Positions 32,881 through 41,203 of a stretch of 44,637 bases of DNA are shown one piece after another. The stretch's first letter is position 1, and the number at the start of each line of letters is the position of its first letter. The notes under the pieces were generated by a model. The model did no database searches, was not told the origin of the DNA, and saw nothing but the letters and a program-made list of their open reading frames with translations. The DNA comes from ARK-15 sp038880255. Lineage in GTDB: Archaea > Thermoplasmatota > Thermoplasmata > Thermoplasmatales > ARK-15. Made by a program: the position numbers and the translations under genes. Location of the stretch: positions 1 through 44,637 of the forward strand of contig JAVZSA010000007.1 of assembly GCA_038880255.1 (NCBI GenBank), given 5' to 3'.

Positions 32881-33349
32881 ATTTTTCAAAATATTTGTCT
32901 TTTAATTTATATTGCCTTATCACAATATTGCTTTCCAAAAGAACCAATTTTGCCAAATCATCTGGATATCCTTCAGCATATACAATTTCCTTAATCCCAG
33001 CATTTATTATCATTTTTGAGCAAACAACACATGGATGATTTGTTACATAGATCACAGAATCCTTTACACTCACGCCGTGTACAGCTGCTTGAATTATTGC
33101 ATTTTGTTCTGCATGAAGTCCCCTACATAGCTCATGTCTTTCCCCTGAATTTATACCCAAATCTTCCCTTATACATCCAGTAATTTCACAATGCGCCAGA
33201 CCAGATGGAGGACCGTTGTAGCCTGTTGCTATTACCCTCCTATCCTTAACTATTACTGCACCCACTTTCCTCCTTAAACATGTTGATCTTGATGCAGCAA
33301 GATATGCCATCCGCATAAAATACTCGTCCCAACTCGGCCTCTCTTCCAT
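32867..33349 (-). CDS. Deoxycytidylate (dCMP) deaminase
   Basis: 160 residues. Zn-dependent cytidine-deaminase fold with HAEQNAIIQAA (His ligand and catalytic Glu) and PCVVCSKMIINAG (two Cys ligands). RDRRVIATGYNGPPSGLAHC-like segment VKDRRVIATGYNGPPSGL is the dCMP deaminase hallmark, and Cys residues near 51-56 match the second metal or structural site. Converts dCMP to dUMP for dTMP synthesis. N-terminal RPSWDEYFMRMAYLAASRST is family-typical. ATG 33349 follows the DUF2240 gene start on the other side by 30 bases and may share its transcript. Confidence 0.93.
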   Translation of the reverse strand: MEERPSWDEYFMRMAYLAASRSTCLRRKVGAVIVKDRRVIATGYNGPPSGLAHCEITGCIREDLGINSGERHELCRGLHAEQNAIIQAAVHGVSVKDSVIYVTNHPCVVCSKMIINAGIKEIVYAEGYPDDLAKLVLLESNIVIRQYKLKDKYFEKFTMV

Positions 33350-33379
33350 AAAAAAAGGAATTGATTATATTATTAAAAT

Positions 33380-33853
33380 TTATTTCAGAAGTTTTTCCTC
33401 ATACATTTGTATTATGTCTCGAACATCAACATTATTCTCTACGGCATAAATAAGTGCATAAACCTCTACTGTAAAATATTTGTTTTTAGATCTCATTCTA
33501 TTTATCTCGCTAACAATCTCATTCTTTTTTTTACCCGTTGATTTTTCTATTCTATCAATTATGACCATAAATATCTCTTCCCCCTTTTCTTCCTTTAATT
33601 CTATCTCTTGAGGGGTTATTTCAAAATCAACTGGTATTTCAATATCTTTAAAGGAAAATTGTGGGACATATGAATTATCAACCTTTTTAAGTAAATTTAA
33701 TTTAACACAGTTTTCAATAAATTTGTCAACATAAGAAGGCTCCATCCATCTATTTTCAAATGATATTATTTTTATAAAATCTTCTCTTCTTAATTCCTGC
33801 TTTCCTATCTTTTTTTGAACTAAAAATATTAAAATTTTAAATTTCTCTATCAT
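33380..33853 (-). CDS. DUF2240-like archaeal protein
   Basis: 157 residues. The N-terminal half is a winged-helix-like region (RREDFIKIISFENRWMEPSY, then FIENCVKLNLLKKVDNSYVP). After it comes a linker with IPVDFEITPQEIE and a C-terminal helical region (FMVIIDRIEKSTGKKKNEIV). From memory this layout fits the archaeal DUF2240 family, whose function is unknown. The ATG overlaps the stop of the HisA-like gene (33850-33853), so the two are translated together. Confidence 0.7.
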   Translation of the reverse strand: MIEKFKILIFLVQKKIGKQELRREDFIKIISFENRWMEPSYVDKFIENCVKLNLLKKVDNSYVPQFSFKDIEIPVDFEITPQEIELKEEKGEEIFMVIIDRIEKSTGKKKNEIVSEINRMRSKNKYFTVEVYALIYAVENNVDVRDIIQMYEEKLLK

Positions 33854-34299
33854 AATTCCACCAATCTCCCATTTAAAAAATTAAATTTTCTAGGCAAATC
33901 CAAATTAATGCTTGTAATAAACATTTTTCCCCCAATATTGAAGAAAATTTTTATCAAATTCTCATCATCACTCTTCAATGCTATATTTTCAGTATATTTT
34001 ATTGTGGATTTGAGAAAATTCTCATTCACCTTTTTACTTCCAAGAACTACTATTTTTGCACCTGAAAGTAGAATATCATATATGTCGTCAATCCATCTTA
34101 CATTTGACTCATACCAGACATCATAAATGTTTGAAATTTTAGATAAATATTTTAGATTTATATCTCTACCCTTAAATGAGGGTAAATCAACAACATATAT
34201 TTCCCTTTCAGTAACATTATTAACAAATTCGTCCAGGGATGCATATCCCCTCATTCCCTTCCTTTCTAGATAAAAAACTGGGATCGAAATTTTTTCCAT
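33850..34299 (-). CDS. Short HisA/HisF-like TIM-barrel protein
   Basis: 149 residues. Weak but ordered similarity to HisA-like proteins: GMRGYASLDEFVNN, then YVVDLPSFKGRDINLKYLSK (HisA has a conserved DLD-x-x-x-G-x-N at this place), VWYESNVRWIDDIYDILLSG (DxGVR-like) and AKIVVLGSKKV. It covers only half a barrel. The catalytic Asp residues of HisA are not clearly kept, so it is probably not the histidine enzyme. It forms an overlapping pair with the DUF2240 gene. Function unknown. Confidence 0.55.
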   Translation of the reverse strand: MEKISIPVFYLERKGMRGYASLDEFVNNVTEREIYVVDLPSFKGRDINLKYLSKISNIYDVWYESNVRWIDDIYDILLSGAKIVVLGSKKVNENFLKSTIKYTENIALKSDDENLIKIFFNIGGKMFITSINLDLPRKFNFLNGRLVEL

Positions 34300-34330
34300 T
34301 GAATATAAAATTACTTATTCATATAAATAT

Positions 34331-35119
34331 TCAACGCTTTTTTCTCGGCCAATTATCATAAAGAACAATTAAAGCTACTATTATTGCTAAAGTTATTCCA
34401 AGATACACATAACTCATAAATGGTATGTAATATGTTTCTCCTGTAAGTATCAGCTTTATGTCACCAAACCAAGGTATCCATCCAGTTGCAAGGCCATAAA
34501 TCATTGATAATGTCACCGGTCTCGGAGCGATCCCCACATTCTGATCTGCTGCATAATATGCTATATCAGGATAGATTATGTTAGGATCCATATATGGTGA
34601 ATCTGCAAGATTATTATCACCCATTGTAATAAATCCATCTTCACCAATAAATTTCGATAGATCAACAACAAGATTCCTATGCGAAAAACCCACATTAAAG
34701 ATTATTACCTTATATCCCAATATCTCAAGCCAGTTGCCTGCTTTACTTTCCCCCCGTATATGGAAAAAAGATCCATTCCATGTAACATAAAATATTGCTC
34801 TATGTATCACAGGTACAGAATTTGGTTGAGGAAAATAGAGTATTACATTACCATAATCTCCATAACTCATATAATTTATTTCCCTACCTTGGACATATGT
34901 AATTATATCATTCACATTCGTTACCTTTTTTGGAATAACTATATCGCCTGTATTAATAACACCCCATGTGAAACCATTACCGTGCTGCATTGATGATGAT
35001 TCTATTATTGTTAATGGTGGCCAAATTCCAGAATAGGCATAGAGGCCTACAACTACTATAATTATTGCAACAAACGAAATACCTAAGCTCTTTAATGTAT
35101 CCTTGAAATCCTCTTTCAT
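34331..35119 (-). CDS. Signal peptidase I (S26B, archaeal/ER-type)
   Basis: 262 residues. TM segment at about 13-30 (ISFVAIIIVVVGLYAYSG), then the box B motif ESSSMQHGNGF carrying the catalytic Ser (S26B uses Ser-His-Asp), TGDIVIPKKV, VPVIHRAIFYV carrying the catalytic His, and box E TMGDNNLADSP. A second TM helix is at the C-terminus (about 233-253). It removes signal peptides from exported proteins such as the S53 peptidases and surface proteins here. Divergent from the large S53 gene, with 86 bp between. Confidence 0.9.
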   Translation of the reverse strand: MKEDFKDTLKSLGISFVAIIIVVVGLYAYSGIWPPLTIIESSSMQHGNGFTWGVINTGDIVIPKKVTNVNDIITYVQGREINYMSYGDYGNVILYFPQPNSVPVIHRAIFYVTWNGSFFHIRGESKAGNWLEILGYKVIIFNVGFSHRNLVVDLSKFIGEDGFITMGDNNLADSPYMDPNIIYPDIAYYAADQNVGIAPRPVTLSMIYGLATGWIPWFGDIKLILTGETYYIPFMSYVYLGITLAIIVALIVLYDNWPRKKR

Positions 35120-35171
35120 ATATGGGATCTAATAGAAAACATTCCTAATATTTTTTTCTAATCTTTGGTAA

Positions 35172-35181
35172 TTTTTATATT
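35172..35181 (+). promoter_or_regulatory. TATA box of the large S53 peptidase gene
   Basis: TTTTTATATT lies 25-34 bases before ATG 35206, the spacing of a leaderless archaeal transcript. It sits in the divergent gap with the signal peptidase gene. Confidence 0.55.
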
Positions 35182-35205
35182 GATGTAGGCGCTTATTATT
35201 ATTTA

Positions 35206-37542
35206 ATGTTTAAGGCAGCAATCTTCACCATCTTCATTACTCTTATGCTAATTCCCACAGGCTTTCATTTACAGAACAATACTTATCATGGAACGTTATT
35301 AATCGGTTATTCAGGCAACCCAGAAAATCTAAAATCATTTCTTTCTTCAAATGGTATTTCATATTATAATATTGGAAATTATTTTTTAATAAATGATAGT
35401 TTATTATTTTCACAAATCCCATACAAAATTTCAAAGGATATTTTTTTCTTAAAAAATGGAATTAGGGTAAGTAATTTTATTCAATATTCAAAGGATCCAT
35501 ATACAATAAATGAAATAATTTCTGCCTATGGTATATCAAAATTAAATAGTTATGGGAAAAATTTTACAGGTATTGTCCTTGTCCCATACGGTGATCCACA
35601 AATCTTAAAAAATTTAGATACCTTTGATTCAATGTACAATATTAAAAAGGCAAATATATCTGTAATATACTTTCCTTCTACGCCACAAAATTTTCCATCT
35701 TCATGGATATCAGAAACTGATCTAGATGTAGAAATAATGCATGCTGTTGCTCCAGATGCGAACATAATACTTTTTGCAACTGCAAATGACAATTCAACAA
35801 CTCTTGAAATGGCACTTAAATATATAGTTGATAACCATCTGGGTGATGTTGTATCAATGAGTTGGGGTGGTCCAGAGAACCAGATTTACGATGAGTTTTT
35901 TCATAATACAATAAAGGAAGCTGCTGAAAAGGGAATAACATTGATAGCATCTTCAGGTGATTCTAAAATTGTTGAATATCCTTCATCTGATCCTTATGTA
36001 ATTTCAGTTGGTGGTACTTCACTTGTGATTTCAAATAATCAATATTCCTATGAAACTATATGGAATGAGAGTGGTGGTGGCATAAGTACCATATTCCCTA
36101 AACCAATTTGGCAGATTGGATATGGTTTGAACAATTTTACTGGAAGAGCTGTGCCAGATATTTCATTGGATGCTAATCCCTCTACTGGTGTTTTCATTTA
36201 TTCCAACGGCCTTGTTGGAATTGGAGGCACAAGTCTTTCATCACCCCTTTTTGCTGGAATGGTTCTTGATTTGGATTCCATTAAAGGTTATTCATTGGGT
36301 TTCTTCACTCCACAACTCTACTATTTCTATGAAAATTATAATGGTTATTTTCATAAAATTCTAATAAACAACTCATTTGCAAATTCATGGGAAGTGGGCG
36401 TAGGTCTTGGAAGTCCAATAATATATAACTGGAATTTTCCAAGAATTGCATTTGGATCAAGTGTATTCCTTGGTAATTATACAGATGTAAAAAATATTCA
36501 ATTCTATATTAGGGGCATTAGGTCATATCCATTTCATAGTGATGAAACATTCCTATTCTATGTAGGATTTTTAGGAAAAACAAATGTTTCAATTGGTTAT
36601 AAAATACCAGAGGGAAAATTTTTCTATTCAATTGGGAACGAAACTGAATATTTTGGAAATATTGAAAATAATATTCTATATAAAATTAGAATATTTATTG
36701 AAAATTCCACAATCTTAATCAATGGAAATGTGTATAAGGTACAGTACTTACCAAAAAATTTTTCACTTTATTCAATTTCAAAGGTAATAGGTAATGAAAG
36801 CTATTATACAAATCTTGGCCCAGTTGAATTCAGAAATTTTGTTGTTACCTCTGATCAAGGAGTGCTAACACCTAAAAAAATTGTTTCAGAACCAATAAAC
36901 AATGGAATTTATGGCGCATACGAAATACCATTTATTTACAATGATTTTATCATTGGTATGGTAAATAATCTTTCAGAGAACATACTTTGGCCTAGGAACT
37001 TTTCATATACAACATTCTATGATTTTGTATTTGATAATAATTCTTTATCAAAATTACCATGGATTGTTGGAACAGGATCGATTAATGATCCCTATATAAT
37101 ATCTGGTTTGGAATTGCACGGAAAAATAGCTTTAAAAATTGAAATTAAAGGATATATAGTTCTTAAAAATTTGAAAATTTCAGGTATATATGGAATTGTG
37201 ACGAAACCTGGATCTTCAATAATTTTAATCAACTCAACAATAATTTCTGTATTGGGTATTCAGAGCATGTTTTGTAATATTAAAATTGAAAATACAACAT
37301 TCATTACACTTTTTTCTATAAGCTCAATATTTTCAGATTTGTCTCTGAAAAATAGTACATTTTATTCGCTAATTGCATTTTCCCCAATTTTTGATTTTTT
37401 TTCCATGGAAAATACATGGATAATATCCCTAGTACCATTTCTAACAAATTACTTTATTGGTATTCCAAACATGATTGAAATTTTGTTTGGAATTTTAATC
37501 TTTATCTTACTATTAACTACAAGGAAAAAAGATAAATTCTAG
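35206..37542 (+). CDS. Large membrane-anchored S53 peptidase with C-terminal beta-helix-like region
   Basis: 778 residues. Signal sequence about 4-20. A short pro-like region (about 25-120) is followed by the S53 domain: Glu and Asp in SETDLDVEIMHAVAPDA, Asp in ASSGDSKIVEYPSSDP, and Ser in GGTSLSSPLFAGM. Then an all-beta domain (about 430-610), then GTGSINDPYIISGLELHG, a motif that opens NosD/beta-helix-type repeats in archaeal surface proteins. This leads into strand-rich repeats (ILKNLKISG, LINSTIIS, KIENTTFI, LKNSTFYS). A C-terminal TM helix (about 750-770) and a basic tail RKKDKF anchor it. Many N-x-S/T sequons. Acid peptidase tethered to the cell surface. Confidence 0.9.
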   Translation: MFKAAIFTIFITLMLIPTGFHLQNNTYHGTLLIGYSGNPENLKSFLSSNGISYYNIGNYFLINDSLLFSQIPYKISKDIFFLKNGIRVSNFIQYSKDPYTINEIISAYGISKLNSYGKNFTGIVLVPYGDPQILKNLDTFDSMYNIKKANISVIYFPSTPQNFPSSWISETDLDVEIMHAVAPDANIILFATANDNSTTLEMALKYIVDNHLGDVVSMSWGGPENQIYDEFFHNTIKEAAEKGITLIASSGDSKIVEYPSSDPYVISVGGTSLVISNNQYSYETIWNESGGGISTIFPKPIWQIGYGLNNFTGRAVPDISLDANPSTGVFIYSNGLVGIGGTSLSSPLFAGMVLDLDSIKGYSLGFFTPQLYYFYENYNGYFHKILINNSFANSWEVGVGLGSPIIYNWNFPRIAFGSSVFLGNYTDVKNIQFYIRGIRSYPFHSDETFLFYVGFLGKTNVSIGYKIPEGKFFYSIGNETEYFGNIENNILYKIRIFIENSTILINGNVYKVQYLPKNFSLYSISKVIGNESYYTNLGPVEFRNFVVTSDQGVLTPKKIVSEPINNGIYGAYEIPFIYNDFIIGMVNNLSENILWPRNFSYTTFYDFVFDNNSLSKLPWIVGTGSINDPYIISGLELHGKIALKIEIKGYIVLKNLKISGIYGIVTKPGSSIILINSTIISVLGIQSMFCNIKIENTTFITLFSISSIFSDLSLKNSTFYSLIAFSPIFDFFSMENTWIISLVPFLTNYFIGIPNMIEILFGILIFILLLTTRKKDKF

Positions 37543-37578
37543 AAAAACAAATATTGTACAAAAAATTTTAAATATTCC

Positions 37579-37596
37579 ATTGCATTAATATGCAAT
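37579..37596. repeat. Inverted repeat downstream of the large S53 gene
   Basis: ATTGCAT-TAAT-ATGCAAT, 7-bp perfect arms around a 4-base centre. It is followed at 37606-37625 by a C-rich patch (GATGCCCCTCCTCCCC) and a T run, an unusually GC-rich spot in this AT-rich spacer. Possibly the terminator of the S53 gene or part of an unknown RNA. Confidence 0.35.
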
Positions 37597-37648
37597 TAGT
37601 CACGCTGATGCCCCTCCTCCCCTTTTTATTATTTTTGCGATCTTAAGT

Positions 37649-37658
37649 TTTATATATT
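37649..37658 (+). promoter_or_regulatory. TATA box of tRNA-Tyr
   Basis: TTTATATATT, within TTAAGTTTTATATATTGAT, lies 22-31 bases before the tRNA 5' end: canonical archaeal box A for a stable RNA gene. Confidence 0.7.
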
Positions 37659-37679
37659 GATTTAACATTTTCAATTTTG

Positions 37680-37773
37680 CCCGGCTTAGCTCAGTGGTAG
37701 AGCGGCGGACTGTAGTGGGAAAAATTCCGCCGCAGTAATCCGCATGTCCCCGGTTCGAGTCCGGGAGCCGGGA
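37680..37773 (+). tRNA. tRNA-Tyr (GTA) with intron
   Basis: Acceptor CCCGGCT/AGCCGGG with discriminator A (C1-G72 pair, as in archaeal tRNA-Tyr), D-stem GCTC/GAGC with loop AGTGGTA, anticodon stem GCGGA/TCCGC, loop CT-GTA-G plus A, T-arm CCCGG-TTCGAGT-CCGGG. A 22-base intron splits the loop after position 37. CCA is not encoded. TATA box 22-31 bases upstream. Its GUA anticodon is one of the four queuosine-type anticodons, relevant to the queA gene in this window. Confidence 0.95.
37716..37737 (+). other. tRNA-Tyr intron (22 nt, position 37/38) with bulge-helix-bulge
   Basis: CTGT pairs with GCAG as the 4-bp central helix, flanked by 3-base bulges AGT and TAA that contain the splice sites. 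The intron interior folds through GGAA/TTCC. Short but complete archaeal splicing-endonuclease target. Confidence 0.85.
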
Positions 37774-37793
37774 CTTTAAAAAATATAAAAATA

Positions 37794-38204
37794 CTATTTT
37801 GTATAATATTCTTTAAAGTATTCATAAACATTTTTAGCATATTCCTTTATTTCTTTTATTCTCTGATTTTTTGAATATTTATTGATATCAATGTTTGAAA
37901 TAGGGAGAATGAATTCATCCATCAACTTTTTCCTTCTCCTTTCAAATACATCTATAAAATTAATGTTTGCTGTATAAAGAATTCTTTTACCCATTCTTAT
38001 TCTTTCTACTAAATTATTTTCCATAAGATCCTTTATGGAGGAATAAACCATCGTAATGGAATATCCCGTTTTGGCAGAAATTTCCTTTATGCATAATGGT
38101 TTTTCAGAAACTGATAAAACAGCATAAACTAGGCAAGAGGATTCGTTCAATCCCATGTTTTTCATTAATTTTTTTATTAATGTTATTAATTCATTCATTT
38201 CCAT
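37794..38204 (-). CDS. TrmB-like winged-helix transcriptional regulator
   Basis: 136 residues. The wHTH is at about 20-80: GLNESSCLVYAVLSVSEKPL, CIKEISAKTGYSITMVYSSI (recognition helix) and the wing DLMENNLVERIRMGKRILYT. A basic C-terminal helix follows (VFERRRKKLMDEFI). No sugar-binding domain of full TrmB is present, so it is a short form. Its start is 2 bases after the stop of the B12-radical SAM gene on the same strand, so it is the last gene of that operon and likely autoregulates it. It converges with tRNA-Tyr. Confidence 0.75.
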   Translation of the reverse strand: MEMNELITLIKKLMKNMGLNESSCLVYAVLSVSEKPLCIKEISAKTGYSITMVYSSIKDLMENNLVERIRMGKRILYTANINFIDVFERRRKKLMDEFILPISNIDINKYSKNQRIKEIKEYAKNVYEYFKEYYTK

Positions 38205-38206
38205 AA

Positions 38207-39592
38207 TTACTCACCACCCAAATTAATATTCATGGCCTTTGTAGCATAAGGGATTAATCTCTTAAAAATGAACCCATGAGTTCTTGCCAGATCTTTTATC
38301 AAATATAATGGTCTTACATAAAATGATATATATGCCCAAGAAAGCCATTTTAGAATTTGCTCTGAAGTAAAATTTTGCAATTTTATTACTGGGGATAATG
38401 TTGTAAATTTCCTCCAATTCATTGTTAACAAAAGCTTTTTCTCCACCACATAATTCCATAACCTGGTTCCTGGATAGGGGGTGGCAATGGTAAACTGGGC
38501 TACAGTTACCCCTACTTTCTTTGAAAATTTTATTGTTGTTTTAATGTCCTTTATAGTATCCTCTGGAAAACCTATTATGAACGACCCAAGTGTATTTAGA
38601 CCTGCCTCATTTGCCTTTCTTACTGAAATCTTTGCTAAACTCAATGTTATTCCTTTTCCAATAAAATCTAGTATTTTCTGCGATCCTGATTCTATACCAA
38701 AGTAAACTGTATGTGCTCCAGCTTTTTTCATATTTTTTGCAATTTCATCGTTAAAAAGATTTACCCTTGCAGATGCAGACCATCTAATATCCAAACCCTC
38801 CTTTACAATCCTATCCGTCAATTCTAATGCCCTTTTCATATTCAATGTAAACGTATCATCTAGGAACTCTATTTCCCTTTTATTATATTTGTACCTTAAT
38901 GTTTTTAATTCATCAATTACCCTATCCACAGAGTGCCCCCTCCATTGTTTCCCAAATTGAAGTGATGATGAACAAAATATGCAGTTATAAGGACATCCTC
39001 TTGAAGTCATTATTGTTCCAAACTGAATATTATCAATTTCATATTTCTCCATTGGGAGAAGATCCCATGAAGGTTCTGGAATTGCGTCAACATCCTTGAT
39101 TAATGGCTGGGGAGGGTTATCAATAACTGAACCATCTTTTCTGTATGTAATACCAAGGACCTCTTTAGGTTGCATTTTTCCATTTATAACATCAAGTAAA
39201 TGGGAAAATGAAATTTCGCCTTCACCCTTTACTACATAGTCCAAATCAGGACTTTCATTTAATGTAAGCTCTGGAACAAACGTGACATGTGGACCTCCAA
39301 TAATTGTTACAATATCTTTTGAAATATCCTTTGCAATCTTAGCCACCCTATAAGCATCTGGAATCATGGATGTGGTGGAGGTAATACCCACAATATCTGG
39401 TGAATATTGATTAATTATTTTTTCCACATCTTCAAATGTAAGGTTCTCTACAATTGAATCGACAATTTTTACATCAAAGCCCTTTTCCCTGGCGATGGAT
39501 GCAAGATAGGCCAAACCTAAAGGTGGTCCAGTAGTTCCAACAATACTTTTTATTGCAGAGTCTGTAGGGGGTGAAATAAGAAGAATTTTCAT
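38207..39592 (-). CDS. B12-binding domain radical SAM enzyme
   Basis: 461 residues. N-terminal cobalamin-binding fold (about 1-160): PPLGLAYLASIAREKGFDVK, DIVGITSTTSMIPDA, IIGGPHVTFVPE and VVKGEGE, all typical of class B radical SAM enzymes. Radical SAM motif CPYNCIFC (Cys200, Cys204, Cys207); FLDDTFTLN, VYFGIESGSQKILDFIGKGI and GSFIIGFPEDTIKDI complete the core. A C-terminal region (about 390-461) is aromatic-rich and membrane-seeking (WAYISFYVRPLYLIKDLART). Class B enzymes often methylate or cyclise unactivated carbons; GDGT ring synthases belong here, but this assignment is only a possibility. Overlaps the next upstream gene by 4 bases (ATGA). Confidence 0.87.
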   Translation of the reverse strand: MKILLISPPTDSAIKSIVGTTGPPLGLAYLASIAREKGFDVKIVDSIVENLTFEDVEKIINQYSPDIVGITSTTSMIPDAYRVAKIAKDISKDIVTIIGGPHVTFVPELTLNESPDLDYVVKGEGEISFSHLLDVINGKMQPKEVLGITYRKDGSVIDNPPQPLIKDVDAIPEPSWDLLPMEKYEIDNIQFGTIMTSRGCPYNCIFCSSSLQFGKQWRGHSVDRVIDELKTLRYKYNKREIEFLDDTFTLNMKRALELTDRIVKEGLDIRWSASARVNLFNDEIAKNMKKAGAHTVYFGIESGSQKILDFIGKGITLSLAKISVRKANEAGLNTLGSFIIGFPEDTIKDIKTTIKFSKKVGVTVAQFTIATPYPGTRLWNYVVEKKLLLTMNWRKFTTLSPVIKLQNFTSEQILKWLSWAYISFYVRPLYLIKDLARTHGFIFKRLIPYATKAMNINLGGE

Positions 39593-41082
39593 TTCTTACC
39601 ACCAATTTGAGAAACTATAAAATTTTCTTTCAAGATTTCATCATAGTACTTTTCATTGTAAGTACATCCCGGATCTGGTCCAAGATAATTTCCAAAATAC
39701 CCATAAGCTCTCGCTCTGCAACCGCCACAAGGATTTCTGAAAATGCAAGATTTGCAACTTTCCTCATATAATTCTCTATTCCTAAGATCCTTGAAAACCT
39801 TTGAATTTTCCCAAATATCTTTAAATTTACTTTCTCTAACATTACCTACCTTAATAGGGAGAAAAACACAAGGACCAACATCACCATTATCTTCAAGTGA
39901 TGCGTAGAGTCTGCCAGCACCACATCCACCAATGAACTCAGCAAGACCTACACCTGTTTGACCATAGTCAGCAGAGGCAAAATGCGTAGGTGAATAGGTC
40001 TTCCCTGTTCCCTGAAGCACTCTTTCAATACCTATTTGTGAATAGGTAGGACTAGTTGAAAATATGTCAATTTTCTTTTCCTGCCATCTATCATAAAGAT
40101 AATTTAATAAATCGTATCTTTCCTTTGGAGAGAGATCTTCCATAATAATGTTCTTTCCCCTACCAGTGGGAATAAAATTAAAAACTATGAATTTTTTAAC
40201 TCCCAATTCAATTGCCAAATCAATCATCTGCGGTATCTCTTTTAAATTATATTTAGTGGCTGTAGTGGCAATGGCAGTATCAAATGCACCAGATTGAACT
40301 ACGTTTTTTATACCCTCAACTGTCCTTTGCCATGCTCCTTCAACACCTCTGAACATATCATGTGTTTTAGGCTCTGGGGCATCAAGACTTACTTCAACAT
40401 ATCTTATACCAATTTTCTTTAATCTTTCTACATTTTCCTTTGTAAGTAATGTTCCATTTGTTGCGATTGTGGTATACATTCCCTTACTAAATGCATATTC
40501 CGCTACTTTCCAAAAATCTGGACTAATAAGAGGTTCTCCACCAGAAAAAGAAAGCATAGTAACGCCCATTTCATCAAATTGATCTACCACATTTAACTTT
40601 TCTTGTAATGTGAGTTCATCAGAGTGTTTGAAAGGACCAGCATTTGCATAACAATGTAAGCATTTTAAATTACATTGTTTTGTTATATTCCATACAATTA
40701 AAAGAGGGGCTTCAAAGATCTGTGGTTTTGTTATTCCATACTTCGCCACAGATCTAAGTGTCATAGCAACACCTTTCCTTACAAATGGTTCCTTGAGTGC
40801 ATTTCTTACTATAGAAAGATCTTCTATACCAAAAGTTTTCATTGCTCTTTTTAGTGCACTTTCAATTGTTTTCACTTCAATTTCTTCTCTTATTGATTCT
40901 GATTCCTCCACACCCGCGAAAACTCCAAGAACATGTTCAAATTTTTTAGGAGTTGTCATTCTTTTCATTATAAATCTTGCAAATTTGTTATCGACTATTT
41001 TTTGGAACTGTGAAACAAGTTGTGTTGTATCAATTTTACCTGTATATGCGGAAACCACATCACCACCAATTTTTTCATCCAT
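39589..41082 (-). CDS. Radical SAM/SPASM enzyme with N-terminal helical domain
   Basis: 497 residues. N-terminal helical domain (about 1-125) with RFIMKRMTTPKKFEHVLGVF and ALKEPFVRKGVAMTLRSVAK. Radical SAM core: CNLKCLHC (Cys137, Cys141, Cys144), LSFSGGEPLISPDFWKVAEY and ATNGTLL. A Cys-rich SPASM region follows: GGCGAGRLYASLEDNGDVGP, then CKSCIFRNPCGGCRARA and a late PDPGCTYNE, enough for two auxiliary FeS clusters. Similar to AhbD/PqqE-type architecture, but the N-terminal domain sets it apart. ATG 41082 has GAGGTGA 4 bases upstream; a longer frame to 41217 is implausibly hydrophobic and overlaps fen. First gene of the rSAM-rSAM-TrmB operon. Confidence 0.86.
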   Translation of the reverse strand: MDEKIGGDVVSAYTGKIDTTQLVSQFQKIVDNKFARFIMKRMTTPKKFEHVLGVFAGVEESESIREEIEVKTIESALKRAMKTFGIEDLSIVRNALKEPFVRKGVAMTLRSVAKYGITKPQIFEAPLLIVWNITKQCNLKCLHCYANAGPFKHSDELTLQEKLNVVDQFDEMGVTMLSFSGGEPLISPDFWKVAEYAFSKGMYTTIATNGTLLTKENVERLKKIGIRYVEVSLDAPEPKTHDMFRGVEGAWQRTVEGIKNVVQSGAFDTAIATTATKYNLKEIPQMIDLAIELGVKKFIVFNFIPTGRGKNIIMEDLSPKERYDLLNYLYDRWQEKKIDIFSTSPTYSQIGIERVLQGTGKTYSPTHFASADYGQTGVGLAEFIGGCGAGRLYASLEDNGDVGPCVFLPIKVGNVRESKFKDIWENSKVFKDLRNRELYEESCKSCIFRNPCGGCRARAYGYFGNYLGPDPGCTYNEKYYDEILKENFIVSQIGGKK

Positions 41083-41099
41083 ATTTTCACCTCTTATTA

Positions 41100-41114
41100 T
41101 AATTATGATAATTA
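41100..41114. promoter_or_regulatory. Short palindrome upstream of the radical SAM operon (possible operator)
   Basis: TAATTAT-G-ATAATTA, 7-bp arms with one central base, 18 bases upstream of the SPASM radical SAM start, in the 121-bp gap divergent from fen. A binding site for the TrmB-like regulator encoded in the operon is plausible, but an AT-rich palindrome of this size can occur by chance. Confidence 0.35.
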
Positions 41115-41203
41115 CAATTATTTCAATTTTTCTCGTAAAATACCAAAAATTAATTTTAAAAAAATTAATAAATGAAAAATTAATAAATAAATTAGGTGCA
41201 AAA

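Noticed and set aside
40793..41203. Long upstream extension of the FEN-1 frame
   Set aside because: It is antisense to the SPASM radical SAM gene, reads as Ser/Ile-rich shadow sequence, and FEN-1 starts with the conserved MGVDISDIV at 41204 behind AGGTG.
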